64,000 nt of DNA from Deinandra increscens subsp. villosa (GCA_039602395.1 JBCNJP010000008.1:71263095-71327094), one strand, 5' to 3'; counted from the stretch's first letter, positions 1-12,968 are shown. Program-made: numbers and translations. Notes: a model not told the origin generated them from the letters alone.

Positions 1-602
1 ATACAAACACGAAAGAAATAAGATAATACAAACAATGACAAACTGAAACACAATCTAACAAGATCTCAAATTATCACTCTAATAATCTGATTCGGACAGT
101 ATGAGAACTGCTAGGCGTTCATCACAATGCGAGAATTGTTGTAGGAACTATTTAAGGGTTATAGCTAATGAGGAGGGCGGTATGGTCCACGCCCCCCCCC
201 CCCCCCCTCCCTCTTTTGGCTTCCTCCTATGCGGTTTCTTTTTTTAAGTTTTGCAGTTTGAAGGAGCCGCATGAAGCCGTGATTTTTGTGTGAGAATTAG
301 AAAATCTTGAAGCCTTTCCACCTTACCCATCATCCCTACCATTTTCTCACTACTCCATCTTTCTCATGATTGGCATTTTCTCATTGGAGAAATCCATTGA
401 AGCCTTGAGGCTTCAAATGAACAATTAATTGATAATAATCATTAATTAATTGTAGGAAATGAATAAAGCAAAGCATTAATTATTTAATTAACTGATCATT
501 ACAGCTTTATAACCAAGTACAAACAACAAGAGAGAAACATATATATACCACCTAATAAGCATTAATCATAGTAAGTAAAAGTGGTTGATTAATTAGCTAT
601 AG
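1..602. other. intergenic, 3' side of DUF3339 gene
   Basis: No gene is recognisable on either strand. There is a poly-C tract at about 191-207 and AT-rich sequence near 430-600 that probably includes the 3' untranslated region of the minus-strand DUF3339 gene. Confidence 0.5.
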
Positions 603-815
603 CTAGCCAAGCCAGATATGGAGTTTGATGGCGAAGGTGAAGAGGGAGATGATAGCAAAATAGAGAAAGGTATGAACGAGTATGGCCACACCGCTCGTCT
701 GGAAACGGCAAAACTCGACACAACGAACTCGTCCTGGCATCTGAAACAACAGCCCCGGAGATAACAAAGCAAACAGTAACACGGATACGAAAATCGGCCC
801 CCAATCTACAGCCAT
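603..815 (-). CDS. DUF3339 family membrane microprotein
   Basis: A 70-aa single-exon protein starting MAVDWGPIFVSVLLFALLSP and ending at a TAG at 603-605. The pattern DWGP..VSVLLF.LLSPGLLFQ.PG....EF..FQTSG.AILVHT..YF...F..A is the signature of the plant DUF3339 family, whose members are usually 68-70 aa. Two hydrophobic segments (about residues 6-24 and 45-66) flank a short polar, cysteine-bearing loop, so it is probably a two-pass membrane protein. The function of the family is unknown to me. The ATG at 813-815 was chosen because family members begin immediately before the DWGP motif; the five codons upstream begin only at a TTG. AT-repeat sequence at about 908-924 could serve as a TATA region. 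No intron is needed. Confidence 0.9.
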   Translation of the reverse strand: MAVDWGPIFVSVLLFALLSPGLLFQMPGRVRCVEFCRFQTSGVAILVHTFLYFAIISLFTFAIKLHIWLG

Positions 816-1961
816 ATCTCTATATATCAATCAATCGAAACGTACGTACTTACTGCTTTGAATATATGTATATATACTAATAGTTTTGATATTAAATGAG
901 TGGTGGATGGATATATATATATATGGATGGATCTCTTTATTTATACATACAAAACTAATTAGTTGATTAATTACTTGGGTGAGAAGCAAAGCAAGACACA
1001 AAAGTTTAGATAGATAGATAGATAGAAGTAATAATTAGTAATTGAGTGGGTGCATGGATGGGATGGAGATAAGCTGACGACGAAGTCACTTAATTAGGCC
1101 CCCCTGCTTTTTAAGTTTGCAACTTTGCATGGAAGAGCAATCCAGGATTGAGGATAGGATTTTTTTTTTATTTTTTTTTTATTTTTTATTTTTTTTTATT
1201 TACGTTGGTAGCTAGATGAAGAAAAGTTGAACCACTTACTGCCAAAAAGACGCTAAAGAAGCTAGGGGTGTGTTTGGTTGTGGAAAACGTTTTCTAGTTT
1301 TCTAGAAAATGAAATGGGTTTTTCATCTACAGAAAACACATGGAAATTTTTAAAACGCGTTCTAAACCAAAAGATGGGTTTTCCATTTTCCAAAATAGAA
1401 ATCTGGAAAACGAAAACGGAAAATGAAAAATAAAAAAAAATTGGTATAACAGGCATAGTTCATAGCAATACAACTATTTATATATCCACGTTATCTCTAT
1501 GATAACACGCGGGTTACGAATTCTAGTTTGTATTAAAAGCAGAAAAAATATATTAGTGAGGAGTTATGACTTATGGACTATGGTTAAGGTGAAAATTAAA
1601 AGTGAAAGCAAGCGTAAAGGTGTGTGAATGGAAGCAAAGAAAAGATTGGTTGACAATCACATGTTTGATGATGGACCAAAATAAAACATTATTGGTTCAG
1701 AGGATGACTGAAAAACTCTTTTCTTTTATAATTTCTTATTATTATTTATATTTATAATGCTGGATCAATATACATCCCTATGAAAAACCAATACTTTAAC
1801 TACACTAACTTTTAGTGTTCAATATGTTTATGTGTGCGTGGTTGTCTCTCCGTCCTTATGTGTTTACACACATCAGAGATCCGAATTTATGCTATACGCC
1901 CCCGTATAGCCCAATACACCCCCTTATTTAAGTAGGTTTTTTTCTATACATCGGAGATCTT
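816..1961. other. intergenic with T-rich tract and MITE-like end
   Basis: No gene is seen. It holds the 5' flank of the DUF3339 gene, a GATA microsatellite at about 1010-1025, a T-rich tract at 1160-1200, and a segment from about 1265 beginning with a GTGTTTGGTT motif followed by repeated GAAAAC/GTTTTC blocks to about 1430. That segment looks like a degraded small DNA transposon, but no second terminus was found. Confidence 0.4.
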
Positions 1962-2107
1962 TAGTCCTTTGACCGAGTGGTATTGGTGATGAGGGTAAGA
2001 CCCAAGACTGAGAGGTCATGAGTTTAATACCCAAGCCAGACAGATTTTTCTTAAGAACCGACTCTACAATTTAAATATTGCTTAGTTAATCTTTCAAAAA
2101 AAAAAAG
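1962..2107 (+). mobile_element. tRNA-derived SINE (degraded)
   Basis: A tRNA-like head carries a box A-like TGACCGAGTGG at about 1973 and a degenerate box B-like GAGTTTAATACCC at about 2030. It is followed by a short unique body and an A-rich tail at about 2095-2107. This arrangement of internal Pol III promoter, short body and poly-A is that of plant tRNA-derived SINEs. I could not find a convincing target-site duplication, so the left edge is approximate. Confidence 0.5.
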
Positions 2108-2579
2108 GAAATATAATCATCATTATTTTTATTTAGATATTCCTATATATCCTATACAATAATCTAGCTACAGGAAATTGAAAAAAACTGCTAAATCATC
2201 ATCTTATCTTAGTGCACCTTTCCAACTTGAAACGACAAGGATGCATGCAATCTTCATCTTTCATCTGCTAAAGAATACCAGCAGCTGACTTTGTGAGACT
2301 CATTCCAAATCTCCAAAACTTGTTTTTTATTGCCAACACTATAGTACCGGGACCGAGCCCTATCCGTTTTTTCGCTCAGAAGTAGAAATTTATACCTATT
2401 CAGTCCGAAAAAAATTTATATACTTAGTTCAGCCCTAATAGAATTTCTAGTCAAGCTTCAACCCTGCTGACAGGGATGAGGAAATTGTATGTTGGATATT
2501 AGGGATCAAATGTTCGGATTCAGGAATAGGAAGTATCCCATTTTGATGATTTTAGGAAAATCTAGAAGAAGAAAAAAAA

Positions 2580-2615
<36 letters not shown>

Positions 2616-4567
2616 ATCCCAATAGCTACACTCCACATATCCTACTTTACTCTATGAGTGGAATATGACTATTTATGTTTGCCTCTTCGTTCTATTGTTC
2701 TTAAAATCTTTGAACCATAAATAATGCTTTATTGCTACTTGTAACTAGTGCATCTTCATTAAGTAAGAAACTGAACCAAGCTCGAGCTTGAAATTCTAGG
2801 AATCGTTGTGATGTTTTATAGCATGTGGGTGTGATATATTCATTCTAGAAATTCTAGGAATTGTTGTTATAAAAAAAATAAGCAAGACCTTGAGTTTTGT
2901 AAGCTCAAGTTTGGCGTGTTATATAACGTTGTGTTTTTATTGAACGACTTGATAGAAACTCACCTTAATAGAGATCAATCAAGGTATAACCCATGTGTCT
3001 ATAAAATCGAAAACAACAAAATCATATTTAACATTTTTAAGAAACACCCCTTGGTACATGGTAAGTATACGTATTCCAACCAAACACATGATTGTAAACT
3101 TGTACCCTTAACCTGTTTGGCATTGTTGTACTTTTCACAAAATTTTGGTCTATATGTTTCTTTATAACTTACTAACAAGAACTTATATATATGAAACTCA
3201 GTACATCCATTCATACAGAAATACATTAGCTGATCCACCCCTGTACCTCTAAAAAATTGTGTAAAGTATGAAAACACCCTAGTTTGAGTGGTTCGTCAAT
3301 TGACAAATGCCGAAAACATCCACTCAATCATTCCAAAAAGGAAAACCAACTAGGGGACTGCTGATCAACACAAGACTTCAACGACCAACAAAAAACAAAG
3401 CAAAAACCAGCATGCACAAAAAAAAAAAAAAAACAATTTGGCCATCTTTATACTGCTAACTCACCTCAATGGCTAATAACCGACATCTAGTTAGATACGT
3501 AATTTATTTCAAGGAAGAAAAAAAAAGTCTGCATGAAAACTGGAACCATATATGCATAATAAAGCACACCAAATAAAAGGGAATGTTTGAGATTGCATAT
3601 ACAAACAGCTTATGCTTGTGTTTTGTAAACAGTGTATGCTTATTAAAAACCGTTAATTAGAACCTAAAGGTAAACTTATCTTAATTCACCGGAAATTAAG
3701 CGCAATTTCCTTCATCCAACCACTTAAATCTGTCTGCTTTTAAAAACCATAAAAGAACCACCATAAACATAAAAAATGTTTAAATAACAGCCTTTATAGA
3801 CACCATAACAGGATCCTAACTGTCCACACACCCTTTTAGGTCACCAATGAAATAAGATAAGTTTACCTTCACACTTATCTGCTTCTAGCAGATAAAGTAC
3901 TTAGCAGCGTTAAAAAGACCACAATAATCCGATCACCTGTTTATAGATCAGTACCAAACACCCCCTAAAGATAAACAATTGACTATGGGTCATAATAAAA
4001 CAATCCTAATTGTTCATAAACAAGAAAAGTGAGACAAATTGCAAGTCAATGACAAAGTACTATTTAATAAAAGGACATATTGTAGAAACATACAATACCC
4101 CTAGAAAAAATACCCAAGCAACATGACACGACACATGAATCTGAATATAGGACACCACAAATTTTGGGATTTTTATAAGGTACAATCTGACAACACAAAT
4201 GACAAAGCAAAGTAACTTGATAACCAGCAGCAACAGAAAGAAGTAGAAGAAAACATGACTGACTTTGAGACCCAAACTGAGCAACAGCTGACCAACTTCT
4301 AGAACTCACTGGAACATTAGATAAATACAAATCAATAAAAAAATTAAAAGATGACAATGTACTTAAATAGACAAGTTAAGGAAAACAAATGACAAGACAC
4401 CAACATACTTATTATTTTTTCTTTTTTAATATTTTTTAGGATGGCAACCTAAACTACTCCTAGTAACTAAATCCACCAGACCTACAGCGGACTCCCTCGC
4501 CACTAAGGACATCTATTACCATGTGACTAGATTACAAACTAATGAAAAAATATAAGTAATGGATGAA
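2108..4567. other. intergenic, downstream of RanBP2-type zinc-finger gene
   Basis: No protein-coding exon is recognised. It contains a (TA)n microsatellite at 2582-2613 and a perfect 16-bp inverted repeat, AAGGTAAACTTATCTT at about 3667 and its complement at about 3853. A terminus-like ACCAAACACCCCCTAA lies at about 3953. The last two may belong to one degraded Tourist-type MITE. The 3' untranslated region of the neighbouring minus-strand gene probably lies at the high-coordinate end. Confidence 0.4.
2582..2613. repeat. (TA)n microsatellite
   Basis: About 16 uninterrupted TA dinucleotides. Confidence 0.95.
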
Positions 4568-7500
4568 TCATAAAAGGATGGCAAGTAAACGATTTGAAAG
4601 AATTTTTTTATTTGCATAAATGGCAGCTGCAAGTAGACAACAATAGAACACTTTGGAACAAAAGGCAAAAAATTGGATTGAATATTTGACAAAACAGACC
4701 TGATCATTGTTTTCTTTCTCTGAAGGTGAATACTGGGATTCTGGTTTTTCTGCACCGCAATTCTGTCTGTTACATTTGGTCCTAAAAGGGTAGTTTATGT
4801 TGTTACATTTGTCACACTTCCAGCTTCCCTCAGGCACGTCCGTTTCTGAAACAAAATAGACTCAAAGGTAACAACCGGTCCTAAATGGGCCCTACTGTAA
4901 CGACACAAAAGAACGGGTCATCTTCTGGACAAAAGTAGCCCTGGTCCTTTTTTCAATTTTTTCAGTCTCTACAAATTCCAGTCCAGTTTCAGGCTAGGTC
5001 AGCCATTTTTCTGTCTAGTGTATTTTCATTTTTTCAGTAAGAAAATTCAAACTTTCGATCAATTTTATGGAAACATATGTTTTATAGTCATTAGGTACCT
5101 TAGTACGAAAATAATATCCAACTTTCTTCAACAAAATATTATTAATATTCCATATAACATAACACATAATAAAGTAAAACACAAAATTTTCAAAAAAAAA
5201 AAGGTGTAGGACTATTCCGATCCGTTTTTTACTGGTTGGATTACAAACCAGATCTTTGAACCAGTGTAGGACTTATCCATGGCTGGTGGGCCAGGATAGG
5301 ACCCATACCAGTCCTAACACCACCGCTTTTAGAACTGCTTTTGGTTTGGACTATTTGAAAATGAAGCACTTACTGGAACTCTGGCCTGGATTTGCAGCCT
5401 GCAAATTAACACCATAGAAAAATATAAATACAATAGTTAATGTACAAAAGATTGACCAAAATGTTCAATTTGCCAAAAAAGAAACTCATAAAGACAGCTC
5501 CTCAGACCTGAGATACTGGCTTGGGTGTATTGCATTTCCTCATGTTACAAGTTGTTCTAAAAGAGAAATTGACATTTCCACAATTTGGGCATTCCCAGTC
5601 ATTTTCTCGAGTTCCATCTAAAATTTTGAAACAATGATAAATAGACCATAATATGTCAAAATTATATGCTTCAAAGCATAAAAACAGTCAGATATGAATA
5701 TACCTTTCTTTTGATATCTATCTTCTGGGAAAAATCCAGGCTTTGGTCCCTATTGAGTTTCGAGAATCAAGTGATCAATTAATTGATTATTAACGACGCA
5801 TGATATGATCTTAGTCCATAGACCATTAAGAGATTATGCTTGAAAGCACCAAAATGCGTGTAAAATTTGGTGCAAACCATCTCCAAGGCTCCAAATTGTG
5901 TGATTTTTTAGGTATACTATTCATCAAAATTTATTTATTCGCATATTCAATGAATATTCAACAAGTTAATGTATTAAATATATTATAATTTCTGAAAACA
6001 ATCTCATTGGGACCTTTATTTTGAGTTTTTATACATTTATACTGTTACTAAAAAGTTGATTAAATAATTTAAAATTTAAAATAATTGACCATAGTATTAA
6101 AGCAAATTTATTTTAGTTCTAATTTTAAAAACCCATATATCTAATGTAAAAAACTGGTGTAACTAATTCGGTGCTTACATAAAAACTGTGATAAATATAG
6201 TGTAAAAATATATAAAATGCTCCTTCTACACCAAAATGGGGTATATGGCGTACATGTTTGGAGTGTGTATGTTGGAGATTTGGAGGTAAATGAATAATAA
6301 AAGAAACATGCATAGCAACAAGTTAAACTCCTGCCAAAATATGGATATACCATAGCAGTCTGACTAGTGGGCAAACGCAAACCTAATTGATCCATCAGCT
6401 GAGGTAAACCATAGATACCACCTGCACAAAAAGATGTATAATTGGTAACCACAAGATGCAATAAAAACATATTATTGGCTAGAAACAATAAAATACCAGG
6501 TAATGTTAATCATCATAAAATGAAACATGATAAGAATATATGAACTTGTCTTTTAATTATGTATGTCAAGGTTACTGAACAATAAAGAGAATATTATAAA
6601 CAAGTAGAGTAATTTCGCAAGGTAAACAGTAATAATAACACTAGAAGTACCAATTTTGATCTTACAGTTTCCTTTGCCTTTATCCATCTTAAATCGGTTT
6701 CCTTTTCTCTTTTTGTAGTTAAAATTATTCTTATATTAGTTTTCTTTGTCTTTTTGCAGTTGAGTTATAATATCAGTAACACTAGTCATACATACAAACA
6801 GGTAGTAAGGTCAGTATGGCCATTTAACAAGCATGTCTTTCGACATGATTGTTCGAATTGGTTATACAAACCCACCATCCTTAACTCGGGCACGGATTGC
6901 CAACCCTGCATGACATATAGAAACCAATGTATTTTCTTTTACAATGGAAGTACAATGGGAACCTCTCGTAAAAACTTGCAGATAGCTACTGAGCAACACA
7001 AAGAAAATAGTAGAATACCAAAAAGAACAAGAATAATGCATTGAGTTTTGTATGATGGGCCCACCAGAATAAGGAAGAGTGCCAGAAAATTGCAGAGGTT
7101 GATAGGGGGTCCCTCCAGCGAGACGGTTGTTGTAGATGTTATGATAAGCAGAACCAGCAGGCAATGGAACATCATAAGGTGGCATAGATGTTCCATTGAA
7201 CTGGGATGCACCATAACGCGGTAAACCCAGATACATTGAAGCGGGTGTGGCGGACCCTGTATAAGTAGAAGATGAGGAGTAGCCCTGTGGAGTCGGCATT
7301 TGCCTTGGCGCAGATTTCTGTAATATTAACATTTGATTGAAGGATTACAAAAGGGAACATATTACTACACAATTTAAACTTAAGGAATAATATCTGGATG
7401 ATGTCACCCAAGTATTCAATTTATTTCATTAAGGCGACCCACATATTGGAACTACTTTATAGGTTACCCAAGTACGTTACTGTACGTATTTGGTTTCATT

Positions 7501-10500
7501 TGTACAACTCTTCCTAGAATATGTAGGATAAATAAAATACGGTTCAAAATTTCAAAATGACAACAAATATTTAGATGAGTTGTCAACAAATTACGGTTAA
7601 TTAAAACTCAAATATATTGACTTTCAAAAAAATAGCACTGCGTAATATATGTGGAGGCCGCCCAAATATTGGAAGTACTTTATAGGCCACCCAAGTATGT
7701 ATTTGGTCTTGATTTATACCACTCCATCTAAAAGAATGTAGCATAACAAAATATATCTTCAAAAAATTTTAAATGACAAAAGTAACTTCGATAAGGTATC
7801 AAAATGTCCTAAAAACTATTGGCTTTTCAAAATAAAATAAAGGAAATTTAGTTATCCAGCACGTATCGGGGTGAAATTGGTATAAATGAACCATATACGT
7901 TCTTGATTTGTTTGGAATAAAAAGTAGTTTCAATATATAGATGGCCTCGATAAAAAAAAACAAAAAAAACAAAAAAAAAAAGTTGAATACTTGAGTGGCG
8001 ACCAGATATATTACCCCAAAATAATTATATTCGTCAAGGGATTGAACTTTAGTACAATTTAAACATACCATTTGTCATCAGTAATAAGTGGTTTACTTAC
8101 AACAAGTTTTCGTCTCAAAGGTAAACAATTCATGTGGAGTTCAAGGCAGTAGTTGAAAGATGATACTATTTTGCAACTAAGACCCAAAGGAATATAAAGC
8201 AAAAAGGGGTGTAAACAAGCCGAGCCACTCATTAGCTACTCGAGATCGGTTCGCAAAAAGCTCGAACCGAGCCAAACATAAAATAAATCGAACCTATGGA
8301 GCTCATTTAAAAATTAGCACAAGCTCGAGATTTGAATATAGAGCTACTAGACTCTCAAGCCAAGCTCAAACTTTAGACTTAGAGTTCGAAACGAACCAAG
8401 CCGAGCTTTAGCTTACACAAGCTGGGGCTTGGCTCGTAACTCGTTAACGCTGCACTAATTCAACCAACAATCATAGAATACTTAGCTTACAACTTCTTAC
8501 TACAATGCGTATAATAAATGGATTGAGCAACTTACTGAATTATGATCAGCTGGTCTAGGTTGTGTACAGTTACGCATATTGCAAGTTGTCCTGAATGAAA
8601 AATTGACATTCCCGCAGCTGGAACAGGTCCAGTCATCTTCTCTACGACCACCTGAAATCGTAAAAATCTCCAATAATAAACCAGAACTTATAATTCGACA
8701 CTTCATTATAACAGCTGAGAAAAATAACAAAATGCAGTTAAAATTTCCAAAATGGATGTCATTTCTGCATTACACATGTAAGTATAAATACCACTCACCT
8801 TTGCCCTTTCACAAAGTATGGGTATTGGTGCTTTTCAAATTTTATAAGAATATAATTTTCTCTGTATAAATTGTTAATGCCTTAAGTGTAAACAGCTAAG
8901 GATATGTTTTGGAGCTCAAGTAACATAAATAAAACCTGAAAGTGGAGCTAAATTAGTTCAAAATCGGAACCAAGTAACCAGCAATTGCATTGCTAACCCC
9001 CTGGACGTTATCCTAGATTATGTTAACAATAACATGATTAACAAGGTGTTGGAATTGCTTATTAAAACTGCTTAGTCATTTTGAAATAAGAGGATGAAAA
9101 TAATCAGCAGTGACAATACGCAATGTAGAAGATAGCGTTTGGGTTTGCATAACAAAATATAATAATAAGATAAGCAGTTATTTGAGTGTTTGGCAGTTAT
9201 GCTCCTTTAAGGATTATAGAGATAAATTAATCAGAATCAGTTATAAGAAACTTCAATAAGTAATTCCCACACTGCTATTCAGAATTGCTTATTTCACTGT
9301 CAAATAAGCAGAAGTTATAGGGTTGAGGATTCTTTTACAAAAAAATAAAAAAAAGGCCGATGTGCTTTCTCATTTATGCCAAATGACAATTAACAATTTA
9401 CTTACTTCAGGGCATAAGATGATGGTTTTTGTCTGTTTTTGTTCATATTGTAACCTATGTAAAAGAATCGTAATTATATGTAAAAGAAAGTATATGGGCA
9501 TTCTGTTGAGTTGTAGGCTTGAGGCCTCTTTGGGCCAAGTTAATTAGAAGACGGTGCAGCTAGGGTCCGACCGGCCGGCCCTAAGACCAGTTTGCATTCT
9601 TGGAGATTAAGTTAGCAAAGGATTAATCCTAATTATGTTTGACTATATAATGATCTCGTGTACTTCTATTTTATTATCCCCCTCGATAAAATACAAACCC
9701 TAGTTACCCCCATGGACATAGGTCACACTAACCAAACTATGTTAAGGTCTCGTGTTCCTTTGTTCTTCTTTGCTTATTGCTTTCAGTTTTTTGTGAGCTC
9801 TAAATCCTAACATAGTCTATGTAAAAGAATCAAAATTATAAGGCGGTTTGCCTCTTTCCAAACACTAAAATTTTCTGCTGTATCATAAACACATTAAGAC
9901 ATTTCCATAAGCAATCTCAACAGCAACACCCCCTAAAAGTAAAGCATTATAGCAACCAACTGGACACCAAAAGTGAAACAAAATCCTGTCAACCTCTAAA
10001 ACCCCTTCCCAAATGACCGGTTCTCATATGATAAATTCACTCCAGAAAACCAAATGGCCATTTCTCATCAAGGCCGTATAATTTATAAGCACATATAGCC
10101 CAAATCAACTTTGCAAGTAAATTCATAAGATATACACAGTAAGATGATTGAAAAATGTTCAGGCAGCAAACAAATAAAATAATTAGCTATGAGAATTAAA
10201 AGAGTAATATATCATCAATTCAACATACCATCGGTTCTGGCACGTTTGACAGCGGAGGAGTTTCTGTTATCAACCTAAAACCACAGGAAAAACAAAATAA
10301 TGCAATTTATCATCACCAAAGTATACTGATTAAGAACTTGAGGAGAAAAAAAAAACCCTAATATTCATGTTCAATCAATTAATTAATAATATATATTTAT
10401 AAACCTGATATAAACTAAACAAACAGACAACAATTCGAGTGCATAGAATAGACGCTGTATCAGAAAGTTAAAATCCGGAAGAAGATAAAGTGATTGCTAG

Positions 10501-10689
10501 AAAAGTGCGCATGAAAAACTACGATAGAAACCATGGTCTCCGATCAACGAGGAAGGAAGAGTGATAGCAAATTAGCAATCGAAGAAAACAACGGAGAGAG
10601 TAGATCAATGCACAATAGAATGAAAACTGCAGGAATTAGGAATTAGGAATTAGGAATTAGGAATTAGAGAGTGAGTTTACCGAAGACAT
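4568..10689 (-). CDS. RanBP2-type zinc-finger protein, nine exons resolved
   Basis: Nine exons join in phase: 10681-10689, 10229-10274, 8536-8651, 7065-7317, 6351-6421, 5704-5749, 5508-5617, 5374-5398 and 4700-4845 (822 nt, 274 codons). The protein starts MSSVDNRNSSAVKRARTDGG and has three RanBP2/NZF fingers: WTCSSCGNVNFSFRTTCNMRNC, split at W-T-C-x2-C (residues about 22-46), WECPNCGN...CNMRKC and WKCDKCNN...CNRQNC near the C-terminus. A Gly/Pro/Tyr-rich linker (exons 4-5) separates fingers 1 and 2. Order and spacing match Arabidopsis At1g67325 as I remember it (about 288 aa); such fingers bind single-stranded RNA or ubiquitin. Exon 1 holds only three codons and exon 8 only 25 nt. The exon 4 donor is the least certain: G|GTGGGC fits the phase but drops a few residues. 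The stop is unresolved: reading on without splicing reaches a stop at 4568, but a CAG|GTCTG donor at 4699 suggests a further exon. Confidence 0.85.
8203..8448. mobile_element. degraded hAT-type MITE (GAGCTCG family) in intron
   Basis: Begins AGGGGTGTAAACAAGCCGAG and contains many AGCTCGA/GAGCCGAG words. It is related to the element starting at 23261. It lies in the third intron of the RanBP2-type gene. The right end is not preserved clearly. Confidence 0.5.
8880..10228. other. second intron of the zinc-finger gene with MITE-like debris
   Basis: No exon is recognised between 8652 and 10228. AT-rich sequence with repeated AATAAGCAG/TTGCTTATT words at about 9050-9310 resembles the degraded Tourist-type material seen at 3650-3970 and in the TOM20 introns. 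Confidence 0.35.
10632..10667. repeat. heptamer tandem repeat (GGAATTA)n
   Basis: About five copies of GGAATTA, 14 bp inside the first intron of the zinc-finger gene, next to the three-codon first exon. On the gene strand the unit reads TAATTCC. Confidence 0.9.
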
Positions 10690-10845
10690 GAGGACGATGA
10701 GCAGGGGAATTCGGGGTCTGGTGCCGACTGGTTTTGGTTTGGATTTGAAGCCTGGGAAACCTATAATTAATTAAATGCAATAAAAAGAAGAAGCCCAATT
10801 GTCTTGTAGGCCGGGATGTAAACGACCCGTACATTATTTAATAAA

Positions 10846-10989
10846 GATTAAATTGCTATTTTCATTCATGTGGTTTGCTTAGAATTGTCAATTCAGTCTA
10901 ATAATTTAAAATTTGTCAATTTTGTCCTTGTGGTTTGAAAAAATTGTTAATTTTAAGCAAACCACAAGGACGAAAATGGCAATTTACTC
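10846..10989. mobile_element. Mutator-type MITE, 144 bp
   Basis: Inverted termini of about 35 bp (GATTAAATTGCTATTTTC... and its near-complement ending ...GAAAATGGCAATTTACTC) are flanked by a perfect 9-bp duplication, TTTAATAAA, at 10837-10845 and 10990-10998. A 9-bp TSD is the Mutator-superfamily hallmark. Nearly the whole element could fold as one hairpin. It lies about 160 bp upstream of the zinc-finger gene's start codon. Confidence 0.8.
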
Positions 10990-10998
10990 TTTAATAAA

Positions 10999-12209
10999 AC
11001 AAACGAACATAATAAATGTTACGTTCGTTTATTTGTGTTTGTGAACGTTCGGTAAAATTTCGTTTATGTTTGATAAGGTGTTTGTTAAAGTTTTACCATT
11101 TAAAACTTAAATCCTTGTGATAATGTTATGAGGTAATTATGTCTATGCTTATTATTTATAACTTTTGCTTTGTTTGAAACAAGTGGGACGACCCGCGCTT
11201 CGCCGCGGAAGGGGGCCGTTTTCAATGCGGTGCTGTATTTTGTGTGCTAGATGGGCTGTTTTTTAATGTACATGTTGCAACGGACTGCTACGCAGCGATC
11301 GACAAACACCTGGAAGGCATATATCATAAATAGTGCAATTAGTACTCAAACCACTCCAAAAAATTTAAGAATCATGCTGCTGAAAGAAGAGTAACATAAG
11401 ACGCAACTCAGAATTGACATGTTATAAACATAATGAATTCTAATAACAATGGACTGCACAACTGAAGCAAAAGAAAATACAATGAAGAACTGTTTCTAAA
11501 ACACAAAAGAGGCATTAACTATTTTAATAGTATACATGCTTAATGTTAGGAAAAGAAGGGTATTACCTGAGATTGCCCAACTCTTTTATGACCTCTTTGA
11601 TTAGCCAAACATCAATTGCATATTGAAGGACTGTAAAGATTTTCAAATTCTGTAATCCTTTATTTTTATGACCTCTTCAACTTGGCGAATATCCATTTGA
11701 TATCCAACCCTTGTAAAGATGATCCAATTCATTGAGCTATCCTAGAAAAAATCACACATTATAAAAAGGCTATATAATATATGAAATTGAAAGTGACAAA
11801 TTCTAAGTCATCTGACTAAAAGTCACACATGATAGAAACTATATAATATATGAAAATGAAAGCAAGAACAGTACCTGCAAGAAAGTGCTAGTGACAGATT
11901 AAAAAATTAGCTAACCATGTAATTTCTGCAGCTATAGTCCTGAAACAGGTGCCTTAAAACCTACAGATTAAGCTACCATTTATGTATATAACAGTCCAGT
12001 TATGTGAAGCCACCAATTTTTACACTATGTGTTGGAAATGCATGGGGAGAGGTTGCCTTGCTATTGGCTGCTGGTGCAAAGGGAAACCGCTCAGCCCTGC
12101 CCTCTTCAACCATCATGATAAAACAGGTAGAATTTATTAAATAATATTGTCAGCAAATGTCACATAGCTACATACTATATGGTTACATAATAAGCCACTT
12201 CTAGGCTGA
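10999..12209. other. non-genic, Helitron-like left end
   Basis: No gene is recognised. The stretch includes the hairpin motif at 11181-11206, listed separately, and then AT-rich anonymous sequence. Confidence 0.4.
11181..11206 (-). mobile_element. Helitron-like 3' terminus (candidate)
   Basis: On the minus strand the sequence reads CCGCGGCGAAGCGCGG, then GTCGTCCCACTTGT: a GC-rich hairpin followed by a short conserved tail. The same hairpin and tail recur at 51996-52026. A 3' subterminal hairpin is typical of Helitrons, but the canonical CTRR end is CTTG here and no 5' end was identified, so this is tentative. Confidence 0.35.
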
Positions 12210-12433
12210 CTATCTGTAACACCCCAAAATCTAAAGGTAATAAATATATATGTTTTTATATATTTTTTTATATGTGAGAATATGTTTCGTATATGTGTTT
12301 ATGTGATTAACATGTTAATATGTTAAGAAATGTGTATTTGAAGTTATAACAATAAACTATGCATAAGGTAAGTGTTTATCGGGTTAGATTATTAAGAAAA
12401 ATTACATGTTTATATAAATATATGTTATTTGAA

Positions 12434-12510
12434 TGATTAGTCACCATGCTAGGTGTCAATTCTCATGATTAGTCACCATGCTAGGTGTCAATTCTCATGC
12501 TTAGTCACTA
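12434..12510. repeat. 32-bp tandem repeat inside the solo LTR
   Basis: TGATTAGTCACCATGCTAGG starts a 32-bp unit repeated twice, with a third partial, diverged copy. It lies in the 5' part of the LTR, where tandem enhancer-like repeats are common. Confidence 0.85.
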
Positions 12511-12968
12511 GGACACTTGTAAGAAGCATGTGAGACACTCTTAGCTATAAATAGACCATGGATCCATCCATTTTTCCTTGCTAATTCACCTAAAATCAAC
12601 CTAAAACCTCTAAGAAACCTCAAGAACACCAAGAACACTCTAGCTTGCATTTTTGAAGATTCAAAAGGAATTAGGAGCCCATCTTCTGGAATAGATCAAC
12701 TTAAGGTATGTTTAACATAAGCCTTAAATTAGTTTCATGATTCATAACACTTAGATATGCCTTTTAAGAATAATGCAAGATTAAGGTTCTTGAACATGTT
12801 TTGTTGAGATTGGGAGTTCTAGTGGGAATCATGGGTTGAAATTTGGTATAAAGCCTTAGAATAAAAATGTTTTAAGAAAGCCTTAAGTTAGTTTGATATG
12901 GTTTCACCATGTTGGTTTATCAAGAACAAGTAAACCAAGAACAAGAACATAACCATTGGTGTTTTGAT

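Noticed and set aside
6754..7044. 96-codon plus-strand frame
   Set aside because: It begins at an alternative start and lies over an intron next to exon 4 of the minus-strand zinc-finger gene, with no homology.
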